A stretch of DNA of 64,000 nt from Gloeomargarita lithophora Alchichica-D10 (GTDB lineage: Bacteria; Cyanobacteriota; Cyanobacteriia; Gloeomargaritales; Gloeomargaritaceae). This document shows, in pieces, positions 16,788 to 24,941 of the stretch. The notes under the pieces are model-generated. The model saw only the letters and a list, made by a program, of their open reading frames with translations, searched no databases and was not told where the DNA came from. Location of the stretch: the NCBI RefSeq assembly GCF_001870225.1, contig NZ_CP017675.1:1395531-1459530 (forward strand), written 5' to 3'. A program made the position numbers and the translations under genes. The first letter of the stretch is position 1, and every line of letters begins with the position of its first letter.

Positions 16788-16937
16788 ATGCCTAGAACCA
16801 AACCCCCTTCGGATCGTGTACTGACTATCCGCTTACCTAACGAGGAGCTAGTCAAACTGGAGAGCTACTGTGCGGCCAAAGGGCGCACCAAAACCGACGT
16901 ACTGCGAGAGTTGATTCGCAAACTCCGCAATAGTTAG
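16788..16937 (+). CDS. Small ribbon-helix-helix protein
   Basis: The 49-residue product (MPRTKPPSDRVLTIRLPNEE...) has the ribbon-helix-helix layout: a basic N-terminal strand VLTIRLP, then two helices ending KTDVLRELIRKLRN. Proteins of this size are usually DNA-binding autoregulators or antitoxins. No toxin gene follows within the 60-bp gap to the nitrilase gene. An inverted CTACA/TGTAG pair at 16741-16745 and 16761-16765 just upstream could be its operator. The frame is open further upstream, but that part has no family match. Confidence 0.7.
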   Translation: MPRTKPPSDRVLTIRLPNEELVKLESYCAAKGRTKTDVLRELIRKLRNS

Positions 16938-16998
16938 CCCGAATTGCCCCTCCCCCCATGATGCGGCTCGTTGTCACGCCCCCTTCGCTCCCTCGCCG

Positions 16999-17811
16999 AT
17001 GATGCACTCCTACCTGGCGGCGGCTTTACAAATGACCAGCGGGCCAGAGGTCGGGCAAAATCTGACCCAGTTGACCGAATTGGTGGACTTGGCCTACCAC
17101 CGGGGCGCCACCCTGATTGGCTTGCCGGAAAATTTTGCCTTCATGGGGGAAGAGCAGGACAAAATTGCCCAGGCAGACCACATCGCCGGGGTGACGGAGC
17201 AATGTCTGCGTACCCTAGCCCAACGGTTCCAGGTCACCCTGCTGGCGGGGGGACATCCGGTGCCCGTGGATGGTCAGCGGGTGGTGAACCGGGCGATGGT
17301 GATTACCCCGGATGGACAGGTGCATTCTTGTTATGACAAAGTGCATCTATTTGATGTGAATCTCCCGGACGGCAACACCTACCAGGAATCCCGCACCGTG
17401 GTGGCGGGGATGGCTCTACCGCCGGTGTATTACCAACCGGAATTGGGGCACATTGGCCTGTCCATTTGCTATGATGTGCGCTTCCCGGAGTTGTACCGGC
17501 ATCTGGCCAAGGTGGGGGCGGAGATTCTCTTTATCCCGGCGGCGTTTACGGCCTATACGGGCAAAGACCACTGGCAGGTTTTGCTCCAGGCCAGGGCGAT
17601 TGAAAATACCTGCTACGTCCTGGCTCCGGCGCAGGTGGGATGGCATTACCCCCGCAGGCAAACCCACGGCCACGCCCTGATCATTGACCCCTGGGGCGTG
17701 GTGCTGGCGGATGCGGGGGAGCGACCGGGGGTGGCAATGGCGGAAATTAACCCGGAACGGTTAGCCCAGGTGCGGCGCCAGATGCCCAGCCTGCACCATC
17801 GGGTTTTTTAG
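16999..17811 (+). CDS. Carbon-nitrogen hydrolase (Nit1/Nit2-type amidase)
   Basis: The 270-residue protein has the nitrilase-superfamily catalytic triad: E44 in GLPENFAF, K114 in CYDKVHLFDV and C157 in LSICYDVRFPELYR. These context motifs match the Nit branch, which repairs side products such as deaminated glutathione or acts as omega-amidase. The substrate is inferred from subfamily resemblance only. Its 3' end overlaps the convergent ldpA gene by 65 bp. A second ATG follows the first, so the start is uncertain by one codon. Confidence 0.88.
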   Translation: MMHSYLAAALQMTSGPEVGQNLTQLTELVDLAYHRGATLIGLPENFAFMGEEQDKIAQADHIAGVTEQCLRTLAQRFQVTLLAGGHPVPVDGQRVVNRAMVITPDGQVHSCYDKVHLFDVNLPDGNTYQESRTVVAGMALPPVYYQPELGHIGLSICYDVRFPELYRHLAKVGAEILFIPAAFTAYTGKDHWQVLLQARAIENTCYVLAPAQVGWHYPRRQTHGHALIIDPWGVVLADAGERPGVAMAEINPERLAQVRRQMPSLHHRVF

Positions 17812-18754
17812 GGGCAATTAAATCCCTCGCCTGGGCAACCGCTTGGGCTAAAATCTGGTCATCGTCTAAACGTTGTAGATACGGTTGTAGTAATTTGCGG
17901 GCATAGCTGCCGTAGGCGACCCCATGAATTGGCAAGTTTAATTTTTGCACCAACGGCCAGGTGGCCTGGTTTGTCCCCCCCGCCAACTGGACAAACCCCG
18001 GCGGCCCTTGGGCGAGAATTTTTTGCGCTAACCGCACCGTCGCCTGGGTGGTTCCCGCCCCAATATCGCCGCTCATGGGACGGCCATCCGCCTGCCAAAT
18101 CAGAGCATAGGGCAAGGGCGTAGCTTTTGTAATTATTTTATACAAATTCCATAAGTACGGAATGACCCCCTCATGGTCTTGACAACTAATTGCCAAGACC
18201 TGCAACCGGTTGATCCAGGGCTGGAGTTCCCGCCACAAATGCTGAAAACTTGCCCCATGCCCCACCTGGGTATGGATTTCCAGGGCCGAGATGGGTTGAT
18301 TTTGCAAGAGTTCAATCACCGCCGCTGGCCGATGAACATAGGTGTGGGCTGTAATATAATTGTATGGGCAAATATCCAGGCAACGGCCACAGCCATAGCA
18401 GGAGGGAACTGCTACTCCCGCCGCACTAATGGCCTGTACCGGGCAGACCCGTTCGCAGGGGCGGGGACACTCCGGGGGGCACAGTTGCGGGTCAAAATAC
18501 GCCTTGCGAAAGTGGGGGTCGGTGTCATCGTTCAAGCTCACCATCACCCAGGGGGGGGACGTGCCCGCCCGTTGGATGCCCCGATGGGCGGCCTGCACCA
18601 CCGCCGGGTCAGCCGCCACATCAATACAATTCACCCCCGCCAGGGTAAAGACCCAACTCAGGGGTTCAATGCTGGCCGTATCCTGGTAACTTGCCCCACA
18701 GATTAACTTCGACCACGACCGTTGCGCCAGTGCCCTCAGATGGCCTGAATCCAC
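17747..18754 (-). CDS. ldpA: LdpA-type iron-sulfur protein (circadian input)
   Basis: LdpA in Synechococcus elongatus is an iron-sulfur protein that senses redox state and adjusts the circadian period. This product has the family start KLICGASYQDTASIEPLS, a VNCIDVAADPAVVQAA segment, and a cysteine-rich region (CPPECPRPCERVCP and CYGCGRCLDICP, residues about 120-170) for two 4Fe-4S clusters. A GTG at 18754 gives 335 residues and places the start 15 residues before KLICGAS. The frame is open upstream to 18976 but that part overlaps the YciI gene. It overlaps the YciI stop by 19 bp and the nitrilase gene by 65 bp. Confidence 0.85.
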   Translation of the reverse strand: MDSGHLRALAQRSWSKLICGASYQDTASIEPLSWVFTLAGVNCIDVAADPAVVQAAHRGIQRAGTSPPWVMVSLNDDTDPHFRKAYFDPQLCPPECPRPCERVCPVQAISAAGVAVPSCYGCGRCLDICPYNYITAHTYVHRPAAVIELLQNQPISALEIHTQVGHGASFQHLWRELQPWINRLQVLAISCQDHEGVIPYLWNLYKIITKATPLPYALIWQADGRPMSGDIGAGTTQATVRLAQKILAQGPPGFVQLAGGTNQATWPLVQKLNLPIHGVAYGSYARKLLQPYLQRLDDDQILAQAVAQARDLIAPKKPDGAGWASGAAPGLTVPG

Positions 18755-19005
18755 GGGATAACCTCGTAGTCCGTCCAGATGCCGTTTTGCCAGTAGGGGT
18801 CTTGTTCGATCAGGGCTTGGACGGGTTGGGCTGACTCCGCTTCGTAGATGGCAAAAAACCGGGTCAAGTCCTGGGTTGGGCCGATGGTGACGAGAATGCC
18901 CTGGGCTTTTTGCTGGGCTAAACCCGCCAGGTGCGCCTGCCGGTAGGGTGCCCGTTTGGTTTCCACATCTTGACAATAATGGCCGGTAACCACAAATTTT
19001 GCCAT
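18736..19005 (-). CDS. YciI family protein
   Basis: This 89-residue protein has the YciI-like fold pattern: MAKFVVTGHYCQD, a central RQAHLAGLAQQKAQGILVTIGP with the conserved histidine, then FFAIYEAES and LIEQDPYWQNGIW near the C-terminus. YciI proteins are small ferredoxin-like-fold enzymes or binding proteins with mostly unknown substrates. It lies directly upstream of ldpA with a 19-bp overlap and is probably cotranscribed with it. Confidence 0.85.
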   Translation of the reverse strand: MAKFVVTGHYCQDVETKRAPYRQAHLAGLAQQKAQGILVTIGPTQDLTRFFAIYEAESAQPVQALIEQDPYWQNGIWTDYEVIPWIQAI

Positions 19006-19017
19006 TGACCCAGCCCC

Positions 19018-19533
19018 CTACCCCTTGGAACCCTGCACCCGTCGGTCAAAATTATACCGCCCCGTTTGGGCATAACTGCGCTGGGGCAGATTGGATAAAC
19101 GGTGCAAAATCACCTGGGCAATTTTCAACCCCGGATAAATCCCCAACCGGCGAAACCGGGTCGTATTCCGCAGTGCCATCGTCAAATGGGAACCCTGCCA
19201 CCCCGGGTCAAGCCAAAGCGCCAGGGACAAATCAAAACCCTCCCGCGCCCGGGAGGACTTGAGGCGCACTTCCCCGGCGGCAAATTCGGGGATGTGAAAC
19301 ACCTCCAAAGAAGCCACCAAAAGCCAGGTTTGGGGTTCTAAAATGTAGGGTCGGTTCGGGTCATAACCAGTTAAATCCAGCGGCATAGGTTCCCCCTCTT
19401 CCTGTTCGTTTAACCCAGAAGTGCCGATGCGAATATCCAAAGAAGCTGGATTGATCAAACTGGGGTCAAAAGGCTCCACCAAGGGGGGAGTTCCCTGGCA
19501 AAGTTGATTCAGTTCTTGGTCGGTTAAAATCAT
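19018..19533 (-). CDS. dCTP deaminase/dUTPase-family protein with altered active site
   Basis: The 171-residue product (from ATG 19533) has the trimeric dUTPase/dCTP deaminase fold signature: INPASLDIRIG, LKSSRAREGFDL and WLDPGWQGSHLTMALRN, then GLKIAQVILHRL. In dCTP deaminases the strand after the DPGW motif carries a catalytic glutamate (LEF). Here the matching position reads MAL, so that glutamate seems absent. It may be a dUTPase-like or regulatory member. It starts 4 bp after the thyX stop, pointing to a shared role in dTMP supply. An in-frame ATG at 19557 would overlap thyX. Confidence 0.75.
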   Translation of the reverse strand: MILTDQELNQLCQGTPPLVEPFDPSLINPASLDIRIGTSGLNEQEEGEPMPLDLTGYDPNRPYILEPQTWLLVASLEVFHIPEFAAGEVRLKSSRAREGFDLSLALWLDPGWQGSHLTMALRNTTRFRRLGIYPGLKIAQVILHRLSNLPQRSYAQTGRYNFDRRVQGSKG

Positions 19534-19537
19534 AACT

Positions 19538-20479
19538 TTACTCCGATGAATTAACAATTAAACCTTGATCTTCCACCAGCGCCCGATAGCTATAAAATCC
19601 CCGTAAATTGCGGGTAAACACCGGGGTTGTTTGGCTGGGGAGCAGGGCGTAACAGGGGATTTTTTGGGGGGTTGTCAAATAATTTTCCACGGCCATTGCA
19701 CTGTGTTCTAAAGGCCCCATGTGCCCATCCTGCAAAAGTTGGTCATGGAGCCGTAAATCCTCTTGCACATCCCGGTTTCCGCTGTGGGTAGCGTAGGAAA
19801 GCCGGGCACAACGAGCCGTTGCTACTTGTAATTGTTCCCTGAGCGACAAATCTGCGGGCATTTGGTCGCCAAAAGGAATATGCCATTCGCCGGGGTGCAA
19901 TTCTGTAGGGGTAGATTGGGTAATCGTATCCCTAATGGCAATCGCCCAGGCGCGAAATTCCGGGCGACAGGGTTTATCGGTACGCAGATAAAAGAAATTT
20001 TCCCATTCGGTAGCGGTGATTAAAATAGGAATCCGCATGAATGGTTTTAGTAAATCATTGACGTGTTGTTTATGTACCCCCTGCTCGGCTAATTTTCGGG
20101 CTAAATCAATGTTTTGTTCCAGGGCATTGCGCCACAGATGTTCATTATTTTTTTGAAATTCTGGGTCATCAATTTCAATGCCCTGCATCCCCTTTTGTTG
20201 TTGGCTGAACTGGGGAATAAAGGGGTCTGCTAAAATGCGCTGAATTACCCGCTCCACGGGAATCGCCCGCGAGGAACCGCTGGAGCGGCTGGTGACTTCG
20301 GTAAAAGGATTGGTGTCCCCCAGCACCTCCACCACCCCCCCCTGGCGCAACAGCCGGTGGGTCGCCAATTCCTGTAGCAAAGTATAGGGAAACCGGGTCA
20401 ATAATACCGTCACCATGCGGTCACCCGTGGCTTGGTTGCGCGAGTCGGCCTTGATTTGCACATCCCCAGGTTCAGTCAT
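19538..20479 (-). CDS. thyX: ThyX-like flavin-dependent thymidylate synthase
   Basis: ThyX makes dTMP from dUMP using methylene-tetrahydrofolate and reduced FAD. The 313-residue product has LLTRFPYTLLQELATHRLL, then SRSSGSSRAIPVERV, corresponding to the S/T-rich ThyX motif of the phage-like subgroup. An extra stretch of about 20 residues separates the two halves. WHIPFGDQ, a second conserved region (RCARLSY), and HMGPLEHSA, all usual in this branch, follow. ATG 20479 is preferred over a TTG at 20515. It is paired with the dCTP-deaminase-like gene downstream. Confidence 0.85.
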   Translation of the reverse strand: MTEPGDVQIKADSRNQATGDRMVTVLLTRFPYTLLQELATHRLLRQGGVVEVLGDTNPFTEVTSRSSGSSRAIPVERVIQRILADPFIPQFSQQQKGMQGIEIDDPEFQKNNEHLWRNALEQNIDLARKLAEQGVHKQHVNDLLKPFMRIPILITATEWENFFYLRTDKPCRPEFRAWAIAIRDTITQSTPTELHPGEWHIPFGDQMPADLSLREQLQVATARCARLSYATHSGNRDVQEDLRLHDQLLQDGHMGPLEHSAMAVENYLTTPQKIPCYALLPSQTTPVFTRNLRGFYSYRALVEDQGLIVNSSE

Positions 20480-20580
20480 GGCCTCAGTAATTACCGATAC
20501 TCGCGATTGTAACAAGCTTGTTTCGGGAGGGAAAGTTCCCTGGGAGTATTTTTAGATTTTTTGCTAGCGGGGCATAGGTA

Positions 20581-21213
20581 TTATTCCCCAGTCGGTTTCG
20601 CCTCTCCCAAGCGGGGTTCCGTCCCCTTGAGCAGTCGTTGGATGTTACTGCGGTGACACCAAATGATGTACACCGTTGCCAAAAACGTATAGACTTGATA
20701 CGCCAAGGGAATTGCCAGCCCCACCGCCAACCCCAGGGCGGTCATACAGGCCAGGAGGGAACCCAGGGAGACGATCCGCACGGTGGCGACCACCAACCCA
20801 AACATCCCCAAGGCACCCAAGGCCACCGGCCACGCAAAAAAGGCCAACAACCCCAACCCGGTGGCGACGGATTTGCCCCCCCGCCAGTTGATCCACAGGG
20901 ATTTGCTGTGCCCCACCACCGCCGTCAAAGCGTAAACCAATTCCCACCAGGGACGCAGTACGCCAGGGTCTAGGCTGGGAAATATCTGCCACAGCCAGCG
21001 GGTCAAGGCCACCGCCGCCACCCCTTTGCCCACATCCAGCAGAAACACCGCTAGGGCCGGCCATTTCCCCAGGGTACGCAGAACATTGGTCGCCCCCGTG
21101 GAACCGGAACCCACCCGGCGGATGTCGATCCCCGCCAACCGCCCCGCCACATACCCCGGCGGGAATGCGCCGCAGAGATAAGCAAAAAGCACCAGCAGGA
21201 GATTTACGGCCAT
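20581..21213 (-). CDS. plsY: Acyl-phosphate:glycerol-3-phosphate acyltransferase PlsY
   Basis: PlsY catalyses the first acylation of glycerol-3-phosphate in phospholipid and galactolipid synthesis, in the cytoplasmic membrane. The 210-residue protein has about five hydrophobic segments and the three PlsY motifs: GSGSTGATNVLR, GHSKSLWINWRGGKSVATGLG, and a C-terminal HRSNIQRLLKGTE. ATG 21213 starts MAVNLLLVLFAYLCGAFPPGYV, the normal N-terminus. The start overlaps the upstream CRR7-like gene by 10 bp. Confidence 0.94.
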   Translation of the reverse strand: MAVNLLLVLFAYLCGAFPPGYVAGRLAGIDIRRVGSGSTGATNVLRTLGKWPALAVFLLDVGKGVAAVALTRWLWQIFPSLDPGVLRPWWELVYALTAVVGHSKSLWINWRGGKSVATGLGLLAFFAWPVALGALGMFGLVVATVRIVSLGSLLACMTALGLAVGLAIPLAYQVYTFLATVYIIWCHRSNIQRLLKGTEPRLGEAKPTGE

Positions 21214-21488
21214 GACGGGGGGGGTTCCAAACGCACCTTTTCTAAACGCACCAGGTACCATTCCATAAACTCACCGGCTCCCCATTCCCAGCGACACCCC
21301 GTATCCAACAAATACTGCACCCGCGCGGCGGTGGTGGGGTAGGCGGCCAATTCCGGGCCGAGTTCCGTGGCCTGTGATAAAAGTTCTGCCAGTTTCTGCC
21401 GCAGTTCCGCCTCAGTATAAAACTGCTCCGGTGCCCCCGGCGTTAAAACAACGTAATGATCCCCTTGGTACATCAGCGGGTCAGCCAT
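21204..21488 (-). CDS. CRR7-like protein (chlororespiratory reduction 7 family)
   Basis: This 94-residue acidic protein begins MADPLMYQGDHYVVL and contains the YLLDTGCRWEWGAGEFMEWYLVRLEK segment (key residues Y-L-D-T and W-Y-VRLEK) that I associate with the CRR7 family. In plants CRR7 is needed to assemble the thylakoid NDH complex. The cyanobacterial role is inferred by homology. It overlaps the genes on both sides by 8-10 bp and shares their strand, so it belongs to one operon with plsY and ycf37. The family name comes from memory of the motif. Confidence 0.6.
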   Translation of the reverse strand: MADPLMYQGDHYVVLTPGAPEQFYTEAELRQKLAELLSQATELGPELAAYPTTAARVQYLLDTGCRWEWGAGEFMEWYLVRLEKVRLEPPPSWP

Positions 21489-22152
21489 TGGGGGTTAGTC
21501 CTTTGCCGTTATTGATGGTTCTGAAATTCAGCCGGACGAGGTGCTTCAGCACTTGGGCGACCCGCAGGAGGTTACCAGTTGCATCCGAGAGCAAACTAAA
21601 GTTATGGGACAAACCAAATTCACTGCCCGCACATTTGATAAACAAATAATCATAGCCATTGGTGACCAATCCAAAAATCGGGTGGTACTGGGTAGCAGAC
21701 ATATAGGCAATCGCTTGTGGAATCGCCCGCAGGACACTAAAGCTACTCCGTTTCCCCTCAATCACCACCAACCAAAAATTATCTAGTACCGTGAGGGCAT
21801 CAATCCGGCCTTCCAGGGTAATTTTGCCACCTTCCGTATCAATCTGGGTCTGGACTTCCACCCAGGTTTCGCCCCGAATCCGATAGGGTGGGTCACATAA
21901 ACCTAACATATCCAAAAACGGTGCAAGTAAAATGATATTCAATGTGCCTTCACTGACTTCATTCGTTTCTAAATAGGTCAGGTATCGCTGGGATAAACGA
22001 TTTAATCCTGTTGTTTCTGTCGCACTCAATTCTGGCAGGGACATCTGCCACTCCGGGAAAAAGTGAGGGTTTTCCGTGCGCCTCCGCCCCAGTTTCTCTT
22101 CAAGGTCACGGAAGTTGAGGATAGCTCTGGTAATGGCGGTAAGGGCAACCAT
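21481..22152 (-). CDS. PD-(D/E)XK nuclease-like protein (type I restriction R-subunit N-terminal type)
   Basis: The 223-residue product contains EGRIDALTVLDNFWLVVIEGKR, where D and ExK are spaced as in PD-(D/E)XK nucleases. It continues with AIPQAIAYMSATQYHPIFGLVTNGYDYLF, as in the N-terminal domain of type I restriction R subunits. No helicase, methylase or specificity gene is nearby, so it stands alone. ATG 22152 (MVALTAITRAIL) is chosen because the longer frame would overlap ycf37. Its function is unknown; it sits among thylakoid genes. Confidence 0.7.
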   Translation of the reverse strand: MVALTAITRAILNFRDLEEKLGRRRTENPHFFPEWQMSLPELSATETTGLNRLSQRYLTYLETNEVSEGTLNIILLAPFLDMLGLCDPPYRIRGETWVEVQTQIDTEGGKITLEGRIDALTVLDNFWLVVIEGKRSSFSVLRAIPQAIAYMSATQYHPIFGLVTNGYDYLFIKCAGSEFGLSHNFSLLSDATGNLLRVAQVLKHLVRLNFRTINNGKGLTPNG

Positions 22153-22162
22153 CAACACTCCT

Positions 22163-22693
22163 TTATCCGGTCGGTGCCAAGCGTTTTCGCAGGGAATTTG
22201 CCCTTTGCTTGGCCGTGGGGTCATCGGGGGCAATCTGCAATGCCTGTTCGTACATTTCTAGGGCTTGGGCGGTCAGTTTTTTCTTTTCGTAGGCGTGACC
22301 CAGATTATTCATCCCGGTCACATACTGGGGTTGCCGTTTCAGGGCTTCCCGGTACTGGCGAATGGCCAAATCGTATTGTTCTTGGCTGAAATAGGCATAG
22401 CCCAAAGCATTATGAACCTTGGCTAAGCCGTCCGTATCGCTTTCATCCCAGTTTTTAATCGCTTTTTGCAGTTGATTGACGCATTGCACATACAGCTTTT
22501 TGCGTAAAAAAATGCTCCCCAATTCGTAATAATCCAAGCCGGTGGCCTGCCCGTCATTGACCCGCTTTTGGAGTTGGCTAAGACGGGTTTCTACCCCGCG
22601 GGTGCGCCAGACTTGCCGCGCCACCAAAACCGCCGCCACCAGCAATAAAGCCACCAAACCCAACAAATAGGAAGATTGCAGAACGAAATTCAC
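22163..22693 (-). CDS. ycf37: TPR protein Ycf37 (photosystem I biogenesis)
   Basis: The 176-residue protein starts with a membrane anchor (YLLGLVALLLVAAVLVA). It continues with DYYELGSIFLRKKLY and three TPR units (ALGYAYFSQEQYDLAIRQY, MNNLGHAYEKKKLTAQALE). This layout and the conserved sequence match Ycf37 of Synechocystis, which supports photosystem I accumulation. The start is GTG at 22693, immediately next to the stop of the upstream gene. Assignment is by remembered similarity and domain order. Confidence 0.82.
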   Translation of the reverse strand: MNFVLQSSYLLGLVALLLVAAVLVARQVWRTRGVETRLSQLQKRVNDGQATGLDYYELGSIFLRKKLYVQCVNQLQKAIKNWDESDTDGLAKVHNALGYAYFSQEQYDLAIRQYREALKRQPQYVTGMNNLGHAYEKKKLTAQALEMYEQALQIAPDDPTAKQRANSLRKRLAPTG

Positions 22694-22981
22694 CTACTCC
22701 ACTCCTAAAGCCATTTCTAGGGATTCGGGCACCGTCAAATCCAGGACATAATCGGGGCTGGTAAAAAATCCCCGCAGTTGGTTGGCCTGCTCATTGTAAA
22801 AGGAGTAAGCCTGCAAACCCCAGTGGCCGGTAAACCCGTTGGGGTCGCCGCTGAGCGTCCCCGCCCCCTCATCCACCAGCAGGGTAACGCAGTTGTCGCT
22901 GAAGGAATTGCTGTCGTTTAACCGCACCCGCACAATGTAGTCCGTGTTGAACACCTGGCTTCCCACCCGGATCAGTGCCAT
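22694..22981 (-). CDS. Conserved hypothetical protein, 95 residues
   Basis: The ATG at 22981 starts MALIRVGSQVFNTDYIVRVRLND, followed by NCVTLLVDEGAG and a C-terminal VLDLTVPESLEMALGVE. No membrane segment or catalytic motif is evident. The pattern looks like a small all-beta cytosolic protein. It ends at the base before the ycf37 start, so the two are probably cotranscribed. The longer frame upstream adds an unlikely N-terminus. Confidence 0.65.
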   Translation of the reverse strand: MALIRVGSQVFNTDYIVRVRLNDSNSFSDNCVTLLVDEGAGTLSGDPNGFTGHWGLQAYSFYNEQANQLRGFFTSPDYVLDLTVPESLEMALGVE

Positions 22982-23111
22982 ACGCCCCCTTTGAACCCAT
23001 AGTTCCAGGATAAGGCACAAAAAAGCCCGGAGCGACCCCAGGCGATAAAATTTCTATCGGTAATCTTTCCAGGTTGCCCCCAGTCGAGGAGAAAACCCGA
23101 TTCCCCAAAAA

Positions 23112-23261
23112 TTACATCAGACCGATTTGGGACAAAATTCCTTTGCCGGTCAACAGTTCGGTCGCAATCCCGATCACAAAGCCCAACATTGCCAAGCGAC
23201 CATTCCAGGTTTCCGCAAAGTTGGTGAAACCAAGCTTGGTATCCGGTGTTTGCTCTTGCAT
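23112..23261 (-). CDS. hli: High-light-inducible protein (Hli/SCP)
   Basis: This 49-residue gene lies between larger genes and reads MQEQTPDTKLGFTNFAETWN at its start. It contains the chlorophyll-binding motif ETWNGRLAMLGF (E-x-x-N-G-R-x-A-M-x-G-F) in its single membrane helix. Hli proteins bind chlorophyll and carotenoid, protect newly made photosystem II, and are induced by strong light. It ends GILSQIGLM before a TAA at 23112-23114. It appears monocistronic. Confidence 0.93.
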   Translation of the reverse strand: MQEQTPDTKLGFTNFAETWNGRLAMLGFVIGIATELLTGKGILSQIGLM

Positions 23262-23380
23262 GACCCACGCCCTCAAACGGGTTTACATTAAATAATGTAA
23301 CTAAATATCTGGCAAATGGCAACAAAATTTTACATTCTGACCAGAGAGAGGACGCACAATAGTGGTAGAGGGGATTTGGT

Positions 23381-24601
23381 ATGGGGCAGGTGGGGATTTA
23401 TCCAGTGCTGGATTGGGCGGCCTTGCGGGGGTTGTGGTGTTATGAGCAGGCGCGGGTTTTGGCCACCGGGTCGGTGCGGCAGAGGCTAGAAACGGGGCGG
23501 GTGCGGGTGGTGGCTTTGGGGTTGGTGGGGCGGGGCAAATCCAGTTTATTAAATGCCCTGGTGGGGGAGCCGGTATTTGCCACGGGGGCACGGCATGGGG
23601 TCACGCGGGGGGCGCAGGCGGTGCTTTGGTGTCCGGGGGATAGGCCGGTGGAACTGGTGGATACGCCGGGGCTGGACGAGGTGGGGGCATCCGCCGCTCT
23701 GGGGGTGTGGGAGTTGGCCTTGGGAGCGGAATTGGTGTTGCTGGTGCTGAGTGGTGACCCCAACCGTTTGGAAATGGGCATCCTGTCCCGGTTGGTGCGC
23801 TCCGGGAAACCGGTGGTGGTGGTGATGAACAAAATGGATCAGTATCCCCCCCAGGCGCAGGCGCAACTGCAAGCTCGCTGGCAGGCGGGGAAATTGGTGC
23901 GGTGGGTGGCACCGGCGGATGTGGTTTGGGTGGCGGCGCAACCCACGGGCTGGCAGAAAACGGCAACGGGCACGGTGGTAAGACAGCCCCTTGCTCCCCA
24001 GGTGAGCGGGTTACGGCAGGGGTTGGCACAGCATTTGGCGACCCTGGCACCGGCTTTGCTGGCTCTCAATGCGTTGCAAATGACTGCCCAAAATCCCCCG
24101 TTGAGTACGCCACCGGGTCAGATTGAAGCCCTGATCTGGCGCGCCAGTAGCACCAAAGCCCTGGCGGTGGCGGTGAATCCCCTGCTGGGGGTGGATTTGC
24201 TGGTGGGGGCGGCAATGGATGGTGCCCTATTGCTCCGGTTGGCACGCAGGGCGGGAACGACCCTCACCCCGGTGGAGGCCACGAAATTGTTACATTTAAT
24301 CGCCTACAGTTTGGGGGGGCTGGGGGTGGGGGGCAGTTTGCTCAAGGGACTTTTGGGCTGGGGTGGGGCGGTAGCTTTTCTGCCCTACCTGGCCGTCGCC
24401 ACCGGACAGGGAGCCGTTGCGGGCTTGGCCACCTATGTGCTAGGGCGGTTGGGTTGGCAGTATTGTGTTCAAGGAAAAACCTGGGGCACGGGCAGTGCCA
24501 GGGCGCACATTCACCGCTGGGTGGGGGCGATTGACCAGGGGGCGGTTTTGGAGCGTTTGCGCCACTATTTGCATCACCCCCCCGGACATGGGATACAGTA
24601 A
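23381..24601 (+). CDS. Membrane-associated GTPase with DUF697 domain
   Basis: The 406-residue protein has a GTPase domain: G1 [16 protein letters not shown] at about residues 47-62, G3 VDTPGLDE, G4 MNKMD. A hydrophobic C-terminal part follows (LLGVDLLVGAAMDGALLL, LGGLGVGGSLLKGLLGWGGAV, YLAVATGQGAVAGLATYVLG), as in DUF697 proteins. It probably acts at a membrane, but the substrate process is unknown. It is followed by YtxH- and DUF948-type genes and then by the ribosome-assembly GTPase der, all on the plus strand. Confidence 0.85.
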   Translation: MGQVGIYPVLDWAALRGLWCYEQARVLATGSVRQRLETGRVRVVALGLVGRGKSSLLNALVGEPVFATGARHGVTRGAQAVLWCPGDRPVELVDTPGLDEVGASAALGVWELALGAELVLLVLSGDPNRLEMGILSRLVRSGKPVVVVMNKMDQYPPQAQAQLQARWQAGKLVRWVAPADVVWVAAQPTGWQKTATGTVVRQPLAPQVSGLRQGLAQHLATLAPALLALNALQMTAQNPPLSTPPGQIEALIWRASSTKALAVAVNPLLGVDLLVGAAMDGALLLRLARRAGTTLTPVEATKLLHLIAYSLGGLGVGGSLLKGLLGWGGAVAFLPYLAVATGQGAVAGLATYVLGRLGWQYCVQGKTWGTGSARAHIHRWVGAIDQGAVLERLRHYLHHPPGHGIQ

Positions 24602-24635
24602 AGCCAGAGTGGGGCAAAAAATAAGGCAGAAAACC

Positions 24636-24941
24636 ATGAGCCGTAACAATGCGGGGGCGTTTTTGGGGGGCGTGGTGCTTGGCGGTGTCGCCGGAGTGGT
24701 GGCGGGCATGGTCTTGGCACCCCGTTCGGGTCAGGAAACCCGGCGGGTCTTAGGCAAAACGGCGGCGGCTCTTCCAGAATTGACCGCAGATGTGGCCGAT
24801 AATCTCCAACTCCAGGCGCAACGCTGGACGGGTTTACTCCAAGCGCGATGGCAAGGCACCTGGGAACGCCTCCAAACCGCCCTGAGTACCGGGGTGGAAG
24901 CGGGGCGCCAAGAACACCAACGCCAGCAAAACCGTGGCTGA
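24636..24941 (+). CDS. YtxH domain protein
   Basis: The 101-residue product (ATG 24636, MSRNNAGAFLGGVVLGGVAG) has an N-terminal glycine-rich membrane segment, then the YtxH motif MVLAPRSGQETRRVL and a helical tail. YtxH proteins are small stress-related membrane proteins of unknown activity. Its end overlaps the next gene by 8 bp, pointing to a two-gene unit with the DUF948 protein. Confidence 0.85.
   Translation: MSRNNAGAFLGGVVLGGVAGVVAGMVLAPRSGQETRRVLGKTAAALPELTADVADNLQLQAQRWTGLLQARWQGTWERLQTALSTGVEAGRQEHQRQQNRG

Noticed and set aside
18755-18976. Longer N-terminus for ldpA starting at 18976
   Set aside because: It overlaps almost all of the YciI gene, and the extension has a low-complexity composition unlike LdpA proteins.
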